Part shown: positions 35,385 through 44,943 of the stretch, one piece after another
Layout: the number at the start of each line of letters is the position of its first letter
Position numbering within the stretch: the first letter of the stretch is position 1
Source of the DNA: Natronorubrum sediminis
Lineage (GTDB): Archaea; Halobacteriota; Halobacteria; Halobacteriales; Natrialbaceae
Reading direction: 5' to 3'
NCBI RefSeq assembly: GCF_900108095.1
Contig: NZ_FNWL01000006.1
Location: 62,001 to 126,000 of the forward strand
Length of the DNA stretch: 64,000 nt
Translations under genes and position numbers: made by a program
Notes under the pieces: model-generated
Seen by the model: the letters and a program-made list of their open reading frames with translations, nothing else
Told to the model about the DNA's origin: nothing
Databases searched by the model: none

Positions 35385-35882
35385 TCCAGTTTCGGATCCC
35401 AGCGGGTCGATCAAAAATGTATTGTCTCAATATTGACTGGTTGTAGAACCACGATGATTGCGCAGAGCTACGCCAACTCGTGCAACCCCACCGCCAGACA
35501 TTCGCGCTGATCTAATTGAACGTTCGCACAACCTAGATGGTGAAATGCGACCGGGTCGATCTACCACTGAGCGTGGAAACGTCGTCTGCAAACGCTCGCC
35601 AGTGACTCGCACTTCGGGAGCGTACAGTATCAGGAGTGTACTCGAGTTCCGTTAGTCGAGTCCTTCACGTCGGTTTGAATATACGGTTACCCTTCATTAG
35701 ATGAGTATCGAAGTGGGTATCGACCTCCCTCTGACAGTTTACCGTCGTCGCAATTATATTCAACATTCATAGAATCGTGTACTCCACTCTCCTTTTATAA
35801 CCTGAGTTCGGGAAATTGTTATTCTAAACTCATGTGGGAAATTAAGGAAGAGATTATTCGAAGCACCGCGTCATTTGGTGCT
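35385..35882. other. Divergent promoter region between SDR operon and second TAXI gene
   Basis: Without a gene. It contains a TTTTATAA box at 35793-35800 that would serve the plus-strand TAXI gene, and it must also hold the promoter of the minus-strand operon. An in-frame ATG at 35832 lies between the TATA box and the ATG used at 35883. Confidence 0.5.
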
Positions 35883-36926
35883 ATGGTGGTAAAAAAGCAC
35901 TCTCAGTCAGTGGGTAAGAGAGCGTATCGGCGGACGTTCCTCGCTTCGGTGGGACTGGGAGCATCAGCAGTACTTGCAGGGTGTACAGGCGACGATTGGA
36001 CAGACGAGGATACGATCCGAATGCTATCGTCGACAGAAGGGACAACAGCGTACGCAGCAAATGAAGGACTCACCGCCGTTGTCAACGAACACACTGACGA
36101 CGTGTTTGCTGAAGCCCAACCTAGTCCAGGCACCGAGGCAAATATCGGTTCGCTCATGGACGAAGACGCGGAGATGGTTTTCAGTCAGAATTGGGGGATG
36201 AACTTAATAATGGAAGAAGAAGAGCCGTACGACGAACTTGGCTTCGACGTCGTGCAATTCTTCCACTTCTATACCCTCCCTTGGTTTTTCGTGACCGCAA
36301 ACGAGGAGATCGAATCGATCGCTGATATCGACGAAGAGACGCAAGTTAGCCCGACCCCTGAAGGGTCCGGGACAGCTGCCCCGCTCGAGCACGCACTTTC
36401 GTTTGCGACCGACGATTTCGATCGCGTCAGCTACGACTTCGCCGAACAGGCTTCTGCAATGGAAGAGGGACGGCTCGAAGTCGGCGTTGGTTCGTACATG
36501 AATCTCGAAATCGAACCCGGGTGGCTCCAAGAAATGGGCGGAACGGTCGACTATCACATTCCAACTATCCCGGACGAGGTTCACGATGAATGGGAGAGTG
36601 ATTCTGGTATTGCCGTTGGCACGTTCCCCGGTGACGAAATCGAAACCGCTTCCGGTGCTCCAGATGAAGTTGTAACACCAATATTCGAATACAATTTCGT
36701 TGGTCGTCAGGATTTGACCTACGACATGGTTTACGCATTTCTCGAGGCGCTTCACGAAAACCGAGAGGAACTCGGGGGGTATCACGAGGTTCTCTCGAAG
36801 CTGGAAGACGAGGAGAACTTTACAAACGAATTGTACGAAGACGTGCCACTTCACGCGGCGGCGTACGACTATTGGGACGAGGAGGGTCTCCTGAACGACG
36901 ATCACGAACGCGCCGACGACCCCTAA
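35883..36926 (+). CDS. TAXI-type TRAP substrate-binding lipoprotein 2 (no adjacent permease)
   Basis: From ATG 35883 the product (347 residues) has a twin-Arg lipoprotein signal (RAYRRTFLASVGLGASAVLAGC). The TAXI motifs follow: TEGTTAYAANEGLTAVVNEH, AEMVFSQNWGMNLI, YTLPWFFVTANEEIESIAD, SPTPEGSGTAAPLEHAL and EEGRLEVGVGSYMN. It is clearly a paralog of the 29217 protein and must borrow a permease, because the next gene is an enoyl-CoA hydratase. An in-frame ATG at 35832 would give an abnormally long pre-sequence. Its presence at the head of the hydratase/SDR pair suggests a cargo that feeds those enzymes. Confidence 0.9.
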   Translation: MVVKKHSQSVGKRAYRRTFLASVGLGASAVLAGCTGDDWTDEDTIRMLSSTEGTTAYAANEGLTAVVNEHTDDVFAEAQPSPGTEANIGSLMDEDAEMVFSQNWGMNLIMEEEEPYDELGFDVVQFFHFYTLPWFFVTANEEIESIADIDEETQVSPTPEGSGTAAPLEHALSFATDDFDRVSYDFAEQASAMEEGRLEVGVGSYMNLEIEPGWLQEMGGTVDYHIPTIPDEVHDEWESDSGIAVGTFPGDEIETASGAPDEVVTPIFEYNFVGRQDLTYDMVYAFLEALHENREELGGYHEVLSKLEDEENFTNELYEDVPLHAAAYDYWDEEGLLNDDHERADDP

Positions 36927-37028
36927 TCCGCTACAGTACGCCGCGGGTTCTCGTCGGATTCCTCTCCCCCGTGATGAAATATATCTAACATAAATCTTTA
37001 GATCACATATAACAACGTCTACTGTACA

Positions 37029-37841
37029 ATGCCAACACGTAGCACCGACCTCGGAAACGAGGACCTCGAGGTAACGATGAGCGACGACGGCACCGTCGTC
37101 TGGGCGACGATCGACCGGCCCGACGTCCACAATGCGCTGAGCGAGTCCGTACTGACGGGGCTTTCCGAAATCGCTGCCGCGACACGCGAACGCGATATCC
37201 GGGTCGTCGTCATCCGTGGCGCGGACGGCACGTTCTGTTCGGGCGGCGACTTGCAAGGGATGGACGAGGCTGAACCGAAGTCGATGTTCGAACGACGGGC
37301 CGGCTCGTCGGGGTTGGCCGATCTACTCGAGGAGTTGATCGACGCCGACGCCCTCACGGTCGCCGCGGTCGAGGGGTACTGCCTGGCTGGCGGCTGTGGG
37401 CTAGCGGCCGGTTGTGACTTCGTCCTCGCGGCTGAGGACGCCGATTTCGGGACGCCTGAGGTGAACGTCGGCATGTTTCCGATGCAGGCGATGTCGGCAA
37501 TCATGCCGGCCGTCGGCGAGAAGAAAGGACTCAAGCTCATGTTCACCGGCGAACACATCGACGCCGAGACCGCCGAGCGAATCGGCCTCGTGACAGACGT
37601 GCTGGACGCCGACGCGTTCGAGGACGAACTCGAGGCGTACGTCGACAGTCTGGCCAAGAACAGTCCGGTGATGATTTCGATGGGGAAAGAAGCCTACTAT
37701 ACGCAACGCGATATGACGGTCGAACAATCATACTCGTATCTCAAGGAGATGCTCGTGCTGTTAATGGAGAGTGAAGATCACGAGGAAGGTGTCGCGGCGT
37801 TCGTCGAGGATCGCGAACCTGAGTGGGGGACACGGCCATGA
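37029..37841 (+). CDS. Enoyl-CoA hydratase/isomerase family (AtuE-like candidate)
   Basis: This 270-residue crotonase-fold protein has oxyanion-hole segments RGADGTFCSGGDLQGM and GYCLAGGCGLAAGCDFVLA, then ADFGTPEVNVGMFPMQAMS. By-eye alignment puts Gly (residue 124) at the first catalytic Glu of rat hydratase and keeps the second as Glu144. The usual two-Glu hydration mechanism is therefore modified, and an isomerase, lyase or glutaconyl-type activity is possible. The downstream SDR overlaps its stop by four bases (ATGA). The AtuE comparison comes from neighbouring genes. Confidence 0.85.
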   Translation: MPTRSTDLGNEDLEVTMSDDGTVVWATIDRPDVHNALSESVLTGLSEIAAATRERDIRVVVIRGADGTFCSGGDLQGMDEAEPKSMFERRAGSSGLADLLEELIDADALTVAAVEGYCLAGGCGLAAGCDFVLAAEDADFGTPEVNVGMFPMQAMSAIMPAVGEKKGLKLMFTGEHIDAETAERIGLVTDVLDADAFEDELEAYVDSLAKNSPVMISMGKEAYYTQRDMTVEQSYSYLKEMLVLLMESEDHEEGVAAFVEDREPEWGTRP

Positions 37842-38659
37842 GCGACGGTCGGGGAACGCCGCCGAGTACGGACATTTTCGCGTCCGATCTCCTCGAGGGA
37901 GAAACCGCGCTCGTCACCGGCGGCGGCACCGGCATCGGGAAACACATCGCGCTGGCGCTCGCCGATCACGGCGCCGACGTCGCTATCACCTCGCGCGACA
38001 TGGACCACCTCGAGCCCGTGGCTGAGCGGATTGAGGCGAAAGGGCGGCGCATCTGTGCGACGACCGCCGATATTCGAAGCCGAGACGAAGTAGACGCGAT
38101 GGTCGAAACCGTCCTGGACGAACTCGGCGAGATCACAATTCTCGTGAACAACGCCGGAGCGAACTTCCTGAGCCCCGCCGAGGAACTGAGCGAGAACGGC
38201 TGGCGGGCTGTCGTCGGAACGATCCTCGACGGCACCGCCTACTGTACCTTCGCTGTCGGCGAGCACATGATCGACAACGGCGGCGGCTCGATCGTCGCGA
38301 TGGGAGCGACGAACAGCGAGCGCGGCGCACCGTATCACGCCCACTCCGGTGCCGGAAAAGCGGGCATCACGAACCTCATGCAGACCGTCGCTGCCGAGTG
38401 GGCTCAGTACGGCATCCGCGCCAACACGATCGCACCCGGCATCATCGAGACGGAAGCACTATCGAGCGTCTGGGACGAGGCGGGCCGCGACCGCGACCAA
38501 ATCGGACGCGACATCGCCATGGAACGTCTCGGATCGCCGGCAGACTGCGTGCCGATCACGTTGTTTCTCGTCAGCGATGCCGCGGCCTACGTAACCGGCT
38601 CGTACTTCGCCGTCGACGGCGGCCAACTCGTCGCGGACGCCGGACACCATCTCGAGTAA
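37838..38659 (+). CDS. SDR of 2,4-dienoyl-CoA reductase type
   Basis: The 273-residue protein has TALVTGGGTGIGKHIALALA (residues about 23-42) and VNNAGANFLSPAEELSENGW. The active-site region is HAHSGAGKAGITNLMQTVAA, where the canonical Tyr of Y-x-x-x-K is Ser170 (S-x-x-x-K174). That substitution is characteristic of mitochondrial 2,4-dienoyl-CoA reductases. The expected reaction is NADPH-dependent reduction of a conjugated dienoyl-CoA. It is translationally coupled to the hydratase (ATGA overlap). Such an enzyme is needed for unsaturated or terpenoid acyl chains. Confidence 0.83.
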   Translation: MSDGRGTPPSTDIFASDLLEGETALVTGGGTGIGKHIALALADHGADVAITSRDMDHLEPVAERIEAKGRRICATTADIRSRDEVDAMVETVLDELGEITILVNNAGANFLSPAEELSENGWRAVVGTILDGTAYCTFAVGEHMIDNGGGSIVAMGATNSERGAPYHAHSGAGKAGITNLMQTVAAEWAQYGIRANTIAPGIIETEALSSVWDEAGRDRDQIGRDIAMERLGSPADCVPITLFLVSDAAAYVTGSYFAVDGGQLVADAGHHLE

Positions 38660-38884
38660 CTGCCCGGGCGACCGTGGATCTCTTCCGACAGCAGTTGGAT
38701 CACATACCAACTATCAATTGTTGAAATCGTTGGAATCGAGCAAATTCACTATCCTACTATTTGTCTTGAGGTGATCATAGCGGGCTCGAACGGGAGAAGT
38801 GACACGGCGACGAATACCGCTTGCGACCGCACCGTTCCATTTTGGAGACTGATTTCTTCCTGTTCGAAGCTACTGGATATCCGT

Positions 38885-40708
38885 CTAGAACAGCACCGTT
38901 CCATGATGTCGGTCGCGTTCAATACGACGCTTGTTGCGATAGGCATCGATGCGACGCTCGAGTTGGCGGCGTAAATCGCTCGCAGCGGCCAGTTCGTCGA
39001 CCTGCATGCTCGAGGCTTGTTTGCGGATGTCCTTGCGATACAGGTCTTTCGTCTCCTCGACGAAGGCCTCGCGTTCGGCCGGATCGTCGATCTCGTCTAT
39101 CTGGTCCGAAAACATCGCCCGAACCGCCGCGTCTGGCCCCATCACCGCCAGTTCCGCCGACGGCAGCGCGAGCGTCGAATCGGGTTCGAACGACGGTCCG
39201 CACATCGCGTAAATGCCCGCACCGTAGGCCTTCCGCGTGATGACGCAGAACTTCGGCACCTGTGCGTTCGAGGTCGCGTAAATGAACTTCCGGCCCTTCT
39301 GGAGGACGCCCTGTCGTTCGACCTGCGAGCCGACCATGAACCCGGGCGTATCACAGAGGTAAATCAGGGGGATCCCAAAGGCATCACACTTCCAGATGAA
39401 GTCCGAGGCCTTTTCGGCGGAATCGGGGAAAATTGCCCCGGAGACGTGATTGGGCTGATTCGCGACGATTCCGACTGGGCGACCGTCGATCCGACCGAAA
39501 GACGTGACGAGTTCGGGGGCAAATCGCGGTTTGAGTTCGAACAACGAACCCTCGTCGACGATGCGCTCGAGGACGTCGTGCACGTCGTAAGCTTCGTTCG
39601 GATTCTCAGGGATGACGGCGTCCAACCCTTCGGGATTGCGACGCGGCGCCGTTCCCGGTCGTTCGGGAAGGGGAGACTGGTAATCCTGAGGTAGATACGA
39701 AAGCAGGTCTCGAACTTTCGTCGCTGCGGTTTCCTCGTCGGGAACGACGAGGTCTGCGCTGCCGGAGTGAGTCGCGTGAACGTCGGGACCGCCCAGTTGC
39801 TGCATATCGATGTCCTCACCGGTCACCTCCTCGACGATCCGAGGCGAGGCAATCGCCATGCCGGAGATTTCCTCGACCATGATTAGGAAGTCACAGAAGA
39901 TGGGCGTGTACGCCGATCCTGCGATATTCGGACCGTAGAGGACGCCGATCTGTGGAACCTGTCCGGAGTGGATGCACTGGTTGAAAAACGACTTCCCACC
40001 AGTGTATCGGCCAGCGTGACTCGAGGACTCCTTACGGTCGCCGGGGGAAAGCCGCGCTCCCGTCGAGTCGATGAGTCGGACGATCGGCGCGCGAGCGGTC
40101 ACCGCTCGTTCGGAGAGCCGGATTGCCTTTTCGATCCCCTGCTGGCCCAGCGAACCCGCCTTAACCGTGTAATCGTTTGCCGTGAAGAACACGTCGCGGC
40201 CGTCGATCGTTCCGACGCCCGTTATCATCCCGTCTGCGGGCGTTCGGTCGTCGTTGGCGTAGCCGGCGAACGATCCGTCCTCGTACTGGACGTCGTCGAA
40301 GACCATGTCGATCCGATCCCGGACGAACTCTTTGTCCAACTGTTCGATTTTCTCGTGACCTCGCTCGGGACCGCCCGTCGCGATGTCCTCGAGGTCCGCT
40401 CGGATACGCTCTTCTCGATCGGTAAGGATGACGCCCTCGTCGGTAAACGACGCCCCGATGTCGTCGCTCCCGTCGGTCTCGAGAGTAACGGATTCGCCGA
40501 GGTGATGTGAAAGCGCCGTAACGATCGCACGAACCGTTTCTTCGTCGTACTCGCCGTCGATTTGTACTTTCATGGTCTCTCTGGTGTCGATTGGGGTGCC
40601 CGCATCATCGTCGTACAACTCGGGCCGATTCCAAAAGTGTACCGTCGGTGATCGGTTGGTGGACTCCCCAGATCGGCGTTTCGCTGCCGACGTACTCGTG
40701 TGTGCCAT
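38885..40708 (-). CDS. Acyl-CoA carboxylase carboxyltransferase (beta) subunit, AtuC/MccB/PccB family
   Basis: The 607-residue protein has the two crotonase-like halves of biotin-dependent carboxyltransferases. The N-half contains SLGQQGIEKAIRLSERAV, RLIDSTGARLSPGD, CIHSGQVPQIGVLYGPNIAG. The C-half contains FELKPRFAPELVTSFGRIDG, GFMVGSQVERQGVLQKGRKF, RKAYGAGIYAMCGPSF and LPSAELAVMGPDAAVRAMF. It transfers CO2 from carboxybiotin to an acyl-CoA; geranyl-, methylcrotonyl- and propionyl-CoA are all possible. No biotin carboxylase or BCCP subunit is in the window. ATG 40708 abuts the TGA of the upstream ligase; ATG 40573 (MKVQIDGEYDEE) is an alternative giving a more family-like N-terminus. Confidence 0.88.
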   Translation of the reverse strand: MAHTSTSAAKRRSGESTNRSPTVHFWNRPELYDDDAGTPIDTRETMKVQIDGEYDEETVRAIVTALSHHLGESVTLETDGSDDIGASFTDEGVILTDREERIRADLEDIATGGPERGHEKIEQLDKEFVRDRIDMVFDDVQYEDGSFAGYANDDRTPADGMITGVGTIDGRDVFFTANDYTVKAGSLGQQGIEKAIRLSERAVTARAPIVRLIDSTGARLSPGDRKESSSHAGRYTGGKSFFNQCIHSGQVPQIGVLYGPNIAGSAYTPIFCDFLIMVEEISGMAIASPRIVEEVTGEDIDMQQLGGPDVHATHSGSADLVVPDEETAATKVRDLLSYLPQDYQSPLPERPGTAPRRNPEGLDAVIPENPNEAYDVHDVLERIVDEGSLFELKPRFAPELVTSFGRIDGRPVGIVANQPNHVSGAIFPDSAEKASDFIWKCDAFGIPLIYLCDTPGFMVGSQVERQGVLQKGRKFIYATSNAQVPKFCVITRKAYGAGIYAMCGPSFEPDSTLALPSAELAVMGPDAAVRAMFSDQIDEIDDPAEREAFVEETKDLYRKDIRKQASSMQVDELAAASDLRRQLERRIDAYRNKRRIERDRHHGTVLF

Positions 40709-42304
40709 TCAACGGTAGTAGTCTTCGTGATTCTCGGAGACGACGTGTTTTTGTACTTTGCTGGTCGCCGTCTGGGGCAACTCTGCGAGAAACTCGACGG
40801 CTTTCGGGGTCTCGAAACCGGCGAGAGTTCCGCGGGCGTACTCGAGGACGTCGTCCGGATCGGGGTCGTCCCCGTATGAGACGGCGAAGGCGGTCACCGC
40901 TTCGCCCCATCGCTCGTGAGGGATGCCGACGACGGCGACTTCGTCCACGTCGGAATGATCGAGCAGCACCGATTCCACTTTCTGCGTCGAGACGTTCTCG
41001 CCGCCGGTCTTGACCATGTCCGTCTTGCGGTCGACGAACTTCAGCAGGCCGTCCTCATCGAAGTAACCCACGTCGCCGGAGTGAAACCAGCCGTGGGCGA
41101 ACGCCTCCCTAGTTCGTTCTTCGTTCTCGAGGTAGCCGTCCATGACGTTTGGCCCGCGGTAGACGATTTCACCGACCTCGCCATCGGAGAGCAACTGACC
41201 GTCGTCATCCATGATCGCGATATCCGTATTCGGCAGTGCTGTTCCCCAGTAGTTTCCCTCCTTCTCGAGTTGCCACTCGGGGTGGTAGGTACAGGTCGGC
41301 GGGTAGGCTTCGGTTTGACCGGAACCGAGGCTGAACTCGGCGCCGAAGACCTCGATGCACTCCGCAAGCGTCTCGTTTCCGATCGGCGTCATCGCGTACG
41401 TACACCGCCTGAGCGAGGAGAGGTCGCGATCCCTGATATCGTCTCTGGCCAGCAGTTCCGTGTACATCGACGGCAAGAGCGTTACGTCGGTCACGGCGTA
41501 GGTTTCGACGCACTCGAGGAACTGGTTCGGTTCGAAGCCCCGGAGAATCACCATCCGCGCGGAGACGTGCAATACGGCCTTGACCTGCGAGAGCATCGCG
41601 CAGTGAAACATCGGCAAGAGTCCGCACTTGACGTCGTTTCGGGATACCTCGCCCCCGACGACGTTGTTGATCGACCCGGCGTGCAACGCTCGGTGAGGGA
41701 GGCAGACTCCCTTTGGTCGTGACGTCGTCCCCGAAGTAAACATGATCTGGGCGAGATCCGAGCCCTCGAGTTCCACCTCGGGTTCCGCGGCGTCGTGCTC
41801 GCTCGCAAACGCACGGAACTCCGGCACCGGAACCGTCCCCTCGTCGCTCCACTCGATCACAGCGAGCGTTTCGAGGTCCCGCTCCTCGAACACGCCCTCG
41901 AATTTCGGATAGTACGTGTCCTCGACGACCAGCGCGTCGACTGACGCGTGGTCGAGTTCGTAGCCGACGTCGTCGGTCGTGATCTCGGGATTGATCGGAA
42001 CGACGACGAGCCCCGCTTTGAGCGCGCCGAAGTACGCTTCCAGAAATTCGAGGGAGTTCGCGGCGACGATCGCGAGCCTGTCTCGCGACGCCAGTCCCGA
42101 CTCGAGGAACGCGTTCGCCGCGCGATTAACGCGGTCGTCGAACTCCCCAAACGACACTCGTTCGTCGGTCGCCGGAACCACGAACGCGTCCTTGTCGGGT
42201 CGTCGATTACCGGCACGCCGAACGATATCACCAGCCGTCACGCGCGTTATTCGAGGGTCGCGCAACTCACCACCTGTGGTGTGTGTTATCGATTGATCTG
42301 TCAT
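40709..42304 (-). CDS. AMP-forming acyl-CoA ligase (AtuH/LiuE-like role)
   Basis: This 531-residue adenylate-forming ligase has the P-loop IMFTSGTTSRPKGVCLPHRAL, the A5 region FSLGSGQTEAYPPTCTYHPE, the A7 motif WFHSGDVGYFDEDGLLKFVDR, the hinge KTDMVKTGGENVSTQKVE and the C-terminal lysine region LPQTATSKVQKHVVSEN. It activates a carboxylic acid to acyl-CoA with ATP. It is directly followed by the carboxylase subunit without a gap, so the two probably act in one route: activation, dehydrogenation by the divergent ACAD at 42479, then carboxylation. Confidence 0.92.
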   Translation of the reverse strand: MTDQSITHTTGGELRDPRITRVTAGDIVRRAGNRRPDKDAFVVPATDERVSFGEFDDRVNRAANAFLESGLASRDRLAIVAANSLEFLEAYFGALKAGLVVVPINPEITTDDVGYELDHASVDALVVEDTYYPKFEGVFEERDLETLAVIEWSDEGTVPVPEFRAFASEHDAAEPEVELEGSDLAQIMFTSGTTSRPKGVCLPHRALHAGSINNVVGGEVSRNDVKCGLLPMFHCAMLSQVKAVLHVSARMVILRGFEPNQFLECVETYAVTDVTLLPSMYTELLARDDIRDRDLSSLRRCTYAMTPIGNETLAECIEVFGAEFSLGSGQTEAYPPTCTYHPEWQLEKEGNYWGTALPNTDIAIMDDDGQLLSDGEVGEIVYRGPNVMDGYLENEERTREAFAHGWFHSGDVGYFDEDGLLKFVDRKTDMVKTGGENVSTQKVESVLLDHSDVDEVAVVGIPHERWGEAVTAFAVSYGDDPDPDDVLEYARGTLAGFETPKAVEFLAELPQTATSKVQKHVVSENHEDYYR

Positions 42305-42478
42305 AGATTGACGACCGTATACAGAATCAAAATTCTGTCGGTCAGTGTGACACTATGAGGAGGAGTTCGTCGACGCGTCGATGACCTACTCAGGGTGCCT
42401 GTCGGACGAGCACTGCTCCTGTGCGGACGGAAAACAGCGGTAGCTATATTAGCGCAAGTCTATATGTCACTGCTGTCC

Positions 42479-43609
42479 ATGGTAGACTTTACGCTTAGCG
42501 AACAACAGCGCGCCGTTCGGGAGACGGCGCGGGCGTTCGCCGAGACCGAAATCGCTCCTGTGGCCCGCGAGGCCGAGGAGACCGGGACCTGGCCTCGAGA
42601 TGTCTGGGAGCATGCGGTCGAGGCGGGACTCGTCGGCGTCGAGATCCCGGAGGCTTACGGCGGACCGGGGATGGGCGTCCTCGAGAGCGCGCTCGTCGCC
42701 GAGGAGTTCGCCCGCGTCGACGCCGGTATCAAGGCGGCCCTGGGTACGGCCTTCGGCACCCGGATGATCGCCGAGTACGGTTCGGAGGAACAAAAGGAAT
42801 GGATCTTGACTGGCGTCGCGACCGGCGAACTCATCACGGCGATGGCGAACACGGAACCCGATCATGGCAGCGACGCCAGTAGCATCGAAACCAGCGCACA
42901 CAAGGACGGCGACGAGTACGTCATTGACGGCACCAAAACTTTCGTCACGCACGGCACGATCGCCGACGTTATCCTGACGCTGTGCCGAACAGGCGAAGAG
43001 GGTGCCGGCGGCATCTCGGCTCTCCTCATCGAAACCGATCGCGACGGCGTGGTCGTCGACTCCGAGATCGAGAAGATGGGGTGGAACGCCTGCGAGACGG
43101 CCCAGTTGCGGTTCGACGGTGTTCGAGTCCCCGAAGAGAACCTCGTCGGAGCGGAAAACCGCGGCTTTTACCAGCTTATGGAGTTCTTCGAAGCCGAGCG
43201 GGTCGGTATCGCCGCCTCCTCGCTGGGAATCGCGCAAGGTTGTTTGGAGCACGCCCTCGAGTACGCCTCCGATCGCTCGCAGTTCGGCCAGCCGATAGCG
43301 GAGTTTCAGGCGATCCGCCACAAACTCGCCGAGATGGCGGTCAAGGTCGAGAACGCACGCCGGCTCACCCTCGATGCCGGTGCCCGACTCGATGACGGGG
43401 AGAAACCGACGAAACTCGCGAGCATGGCGAAACTCTACGCCAGCGAAGTTGCCGAAGAAGTCGCCAGCGATGCCATCCAGATCCACGGCGGCAACGGGTA
43501 CACCCGTGATTACCCCGTCGAACGCCAGTACCGTCACGCAAAAATCTACCAGATCGGCGAGGGAACGAGCGAAATCCAGAAGAACATCATCGCGGGGGAG
43601 TTACTGTGA
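42479..43609 (+). CDS. Acyl-CoA dehydrogenase (AtuD/IVD-like), ACAD 1
   Basis: From ATG 42479 the 376-residue flavoprotein starts [27 protein letters not shown]/substrate motifs are [20 protein letters not shown] and [12 protein letters not shown]. The end is [36 protein letters not shown], where the Glu of EGTSE is the usual catalytic base. A second Glu lies at the isovaleryl-CoA dehydrogenase position ([10 protein letters not shown]). It forms a 2,3-double bond in an acyl-CoA; electrons go to ETF. The stop overlaps the AtuA-like gene (GTGA). The upstream frame from 42395 is not family-like. Confidence 0.93.
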   Translation: MVDFTLSEQQRAVRETARAFAETEIAPVAREAEETGTWPRDVWEHAVEAGLVGVEIPEAYGGPGMGVLESALVAEEFARVDAGIKAALGTAFGTRMIAEYGSEEQKEWILTGVATGELITAMANTEPDHGSDASSIETSAHKDGDEYVIDGTKTFVTHGTIADVILTLCRTGEEGAGGISALLIETDRDGVVVDSEIEKMGWNACETAQLRFDGVRVPEENLVGAENRGFYQLMEFFEAERVGIAASSLGIAQGCLEHALEYASDRSQFGQPIAEFQAIRHKLAEMAVKVENARRLTLDAGARLDDGEKPTKLASMAKLYASEVAEEVASDAIQIHGGNGYTRDYPVERQYRHAKIYQIGEGTSEIQKNIIAGELL

Positions 43610-44943
43610 GCGTTCGAATCGCCAACGCGGCCGGCTTCTGGGGAGACGACAACGAGGCACCGCGTCGCGTCCTCGAGCACGCTGAGGACCTCGACTACCT
43701 GACGATGGACTACTTGGCGGAGGTGACGATGACGGTTCTCGTCCGCCAGCAGGAGAACGATCCCGAGAAGGGGTACGCGACCGACTTTCCGTCGGTCGTA
43801 GACGACATCTTGACCGAGGCGATGGACCGCGGTGTGACGATCTTGGCCAACGCCGGCGGGGTAAATCCGCAGGCGTGTCGCGAAGCCGTCGCGTCGGTCG
43901 CCGACGAACGGGGCCTCGAGCCGACGATCGCGACGGTCTCCGGCGACGACTTTCGCGACCGGATCGAGGAGTTCGACGACGAACGCCTTCGCCACGCCGA
44001 CACCGGCGAGGCGCTTCCCACGGATCCGGACGTCGTCTCGGCGAACGCCTACTTTGGCGGTTTTCCCGTCGCCGAGGCATTGGCGGCGGACCCCGACGTA
44101 GTGATCACCGGCCGAGTGATCGACGCTGCGTTGATTCTGGGGCCGCTTATCCACGAACACGGCTGGGACCGCGACGAGTACGACCGACTCGCTCGAGGCC
44201 TGATCGCCGGTCACATCATCGAGTGCGGCGCCCAGGCGACGGGGGGCAACTTCCTAGGCGACTGGCGGGGCATCGACTTCGAGCATATCGGCTTTCCAAT
44301 CGCGGAGGTCGAGGCGGAGGGCTCTACCGTCATCACGAAGCCGTCGGGCACCGGCGGGCTGGTGACGCCCGACACCGTCGGCGAGCAGCTGCTGTACGAG
44401 GTCGCGGATCCGGGTGCCTACTACGGTCCGGACGTCGTAGCGGATTTTCAGCACGTCCGCTTAGAGCAGGTGGGCGAGGAACGGGTCGCGGTGGAAAACG
44501 TCACGGGCACCGCACCGACGGATACCTACAAAGCGAGCCTCCACTACCGCGACGGCTTTACCGTCCGAAGCGACGTCGTCTACGCGAACCCGAACGCGGC
44601 GGCAAAGGCGAACCGGGCTTTCGAGTACATCCGAAACCGGGCGGACGAACGCGGTATCGAGTACGACCGGTTCCGAACCGAGTCCTTCGGGGTCGACGCA
44701 CTCCACGACGGCACGGCATCCGGCGAGCCCGAAGAGGTGGTCGCCAGAATCGCCATCGAAACGCCGAACAAGGGAGACGGCTACGAGTTTGCCAGCCTGT
44801 TCGCGAATCTAGGCCTCGGCGGGCCGCCCAGCGTGACGATGTTCAATCCAGGTCGATCCTCACCGACCCCGAAGTTCGCCTACCACCCCGTGCTCGTTCC
44901 GAAGTCTGCATTCGAGCCGATCGTCGAGGTGACCGGCGCATGA
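43606..44943 (+). CDS. AtuA-type (DUF1446) protein, large part
   Basis: The 445-residue protein, GTG start overlapping the ACAD stop, begins [20 protein letters not shown]. The AtuA family motifs follow: [63 protein letters not shown] and [23 protein letters not shown]. AtuA is required for growth of Pseudomonas on citronellol and related acyclic terpenes and is thought to act on carboxylated CoA intermediates; its exact reaction is unproven. In many bacteria a C-terminal domain of about 110 residues is fused. Here it is a separate gene overlapping by ATGA. Confidence 0.9.
   Translation: MSVRIANAAGFWGDDNEAPRRVLEHAEDLDYLTMDYLAEVTMTVLVRQQENDPEKGYATDFPSVVDDILTEAMDRGVTILANAGGVNPQACREAVASVADERGLEPTIATVSGDDFRDRIEEFDDERLRHADTGEALPTDPDVVSANAYFGGFPVAEALAADPDVVITGRVIDAALILGPLIHEHGWDRDEYDRLARGLIAGHIIECGAQATGGNFLGDWRGIDFEHIGFPIAEVEAEGSTVITKPSGTGGLVTPDTVGEQLLYEVADPGAYYGPDVVADFQHVRLEQVGEERVAVENVTGTAPTDTYKASLHYRDGFTVRSDVVYANPNAAAKANRAFEYIRNRADERGIEYDRFRTESFGVDALHDGTASGEPEEVVARIAIETPNKGDGYEFASLFANLGLGGPPSVTMFNPGRSSPTPKFAYHPVLVPKSAFEPIVEVTGA

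Noticed and set aside
36204-37256. 350-codon minus-strand frame opposite the second TAXI protein
   Set aside because: Val/Arg-rich antisense frame; the plus strand carries the signal peptide and TAXI motifs.
42467-43537. 356-codon minus-strand frame opposite ACAD 1
   Set aside because: Antisense shadow; the plus strand encodes a complete flavoprotein.
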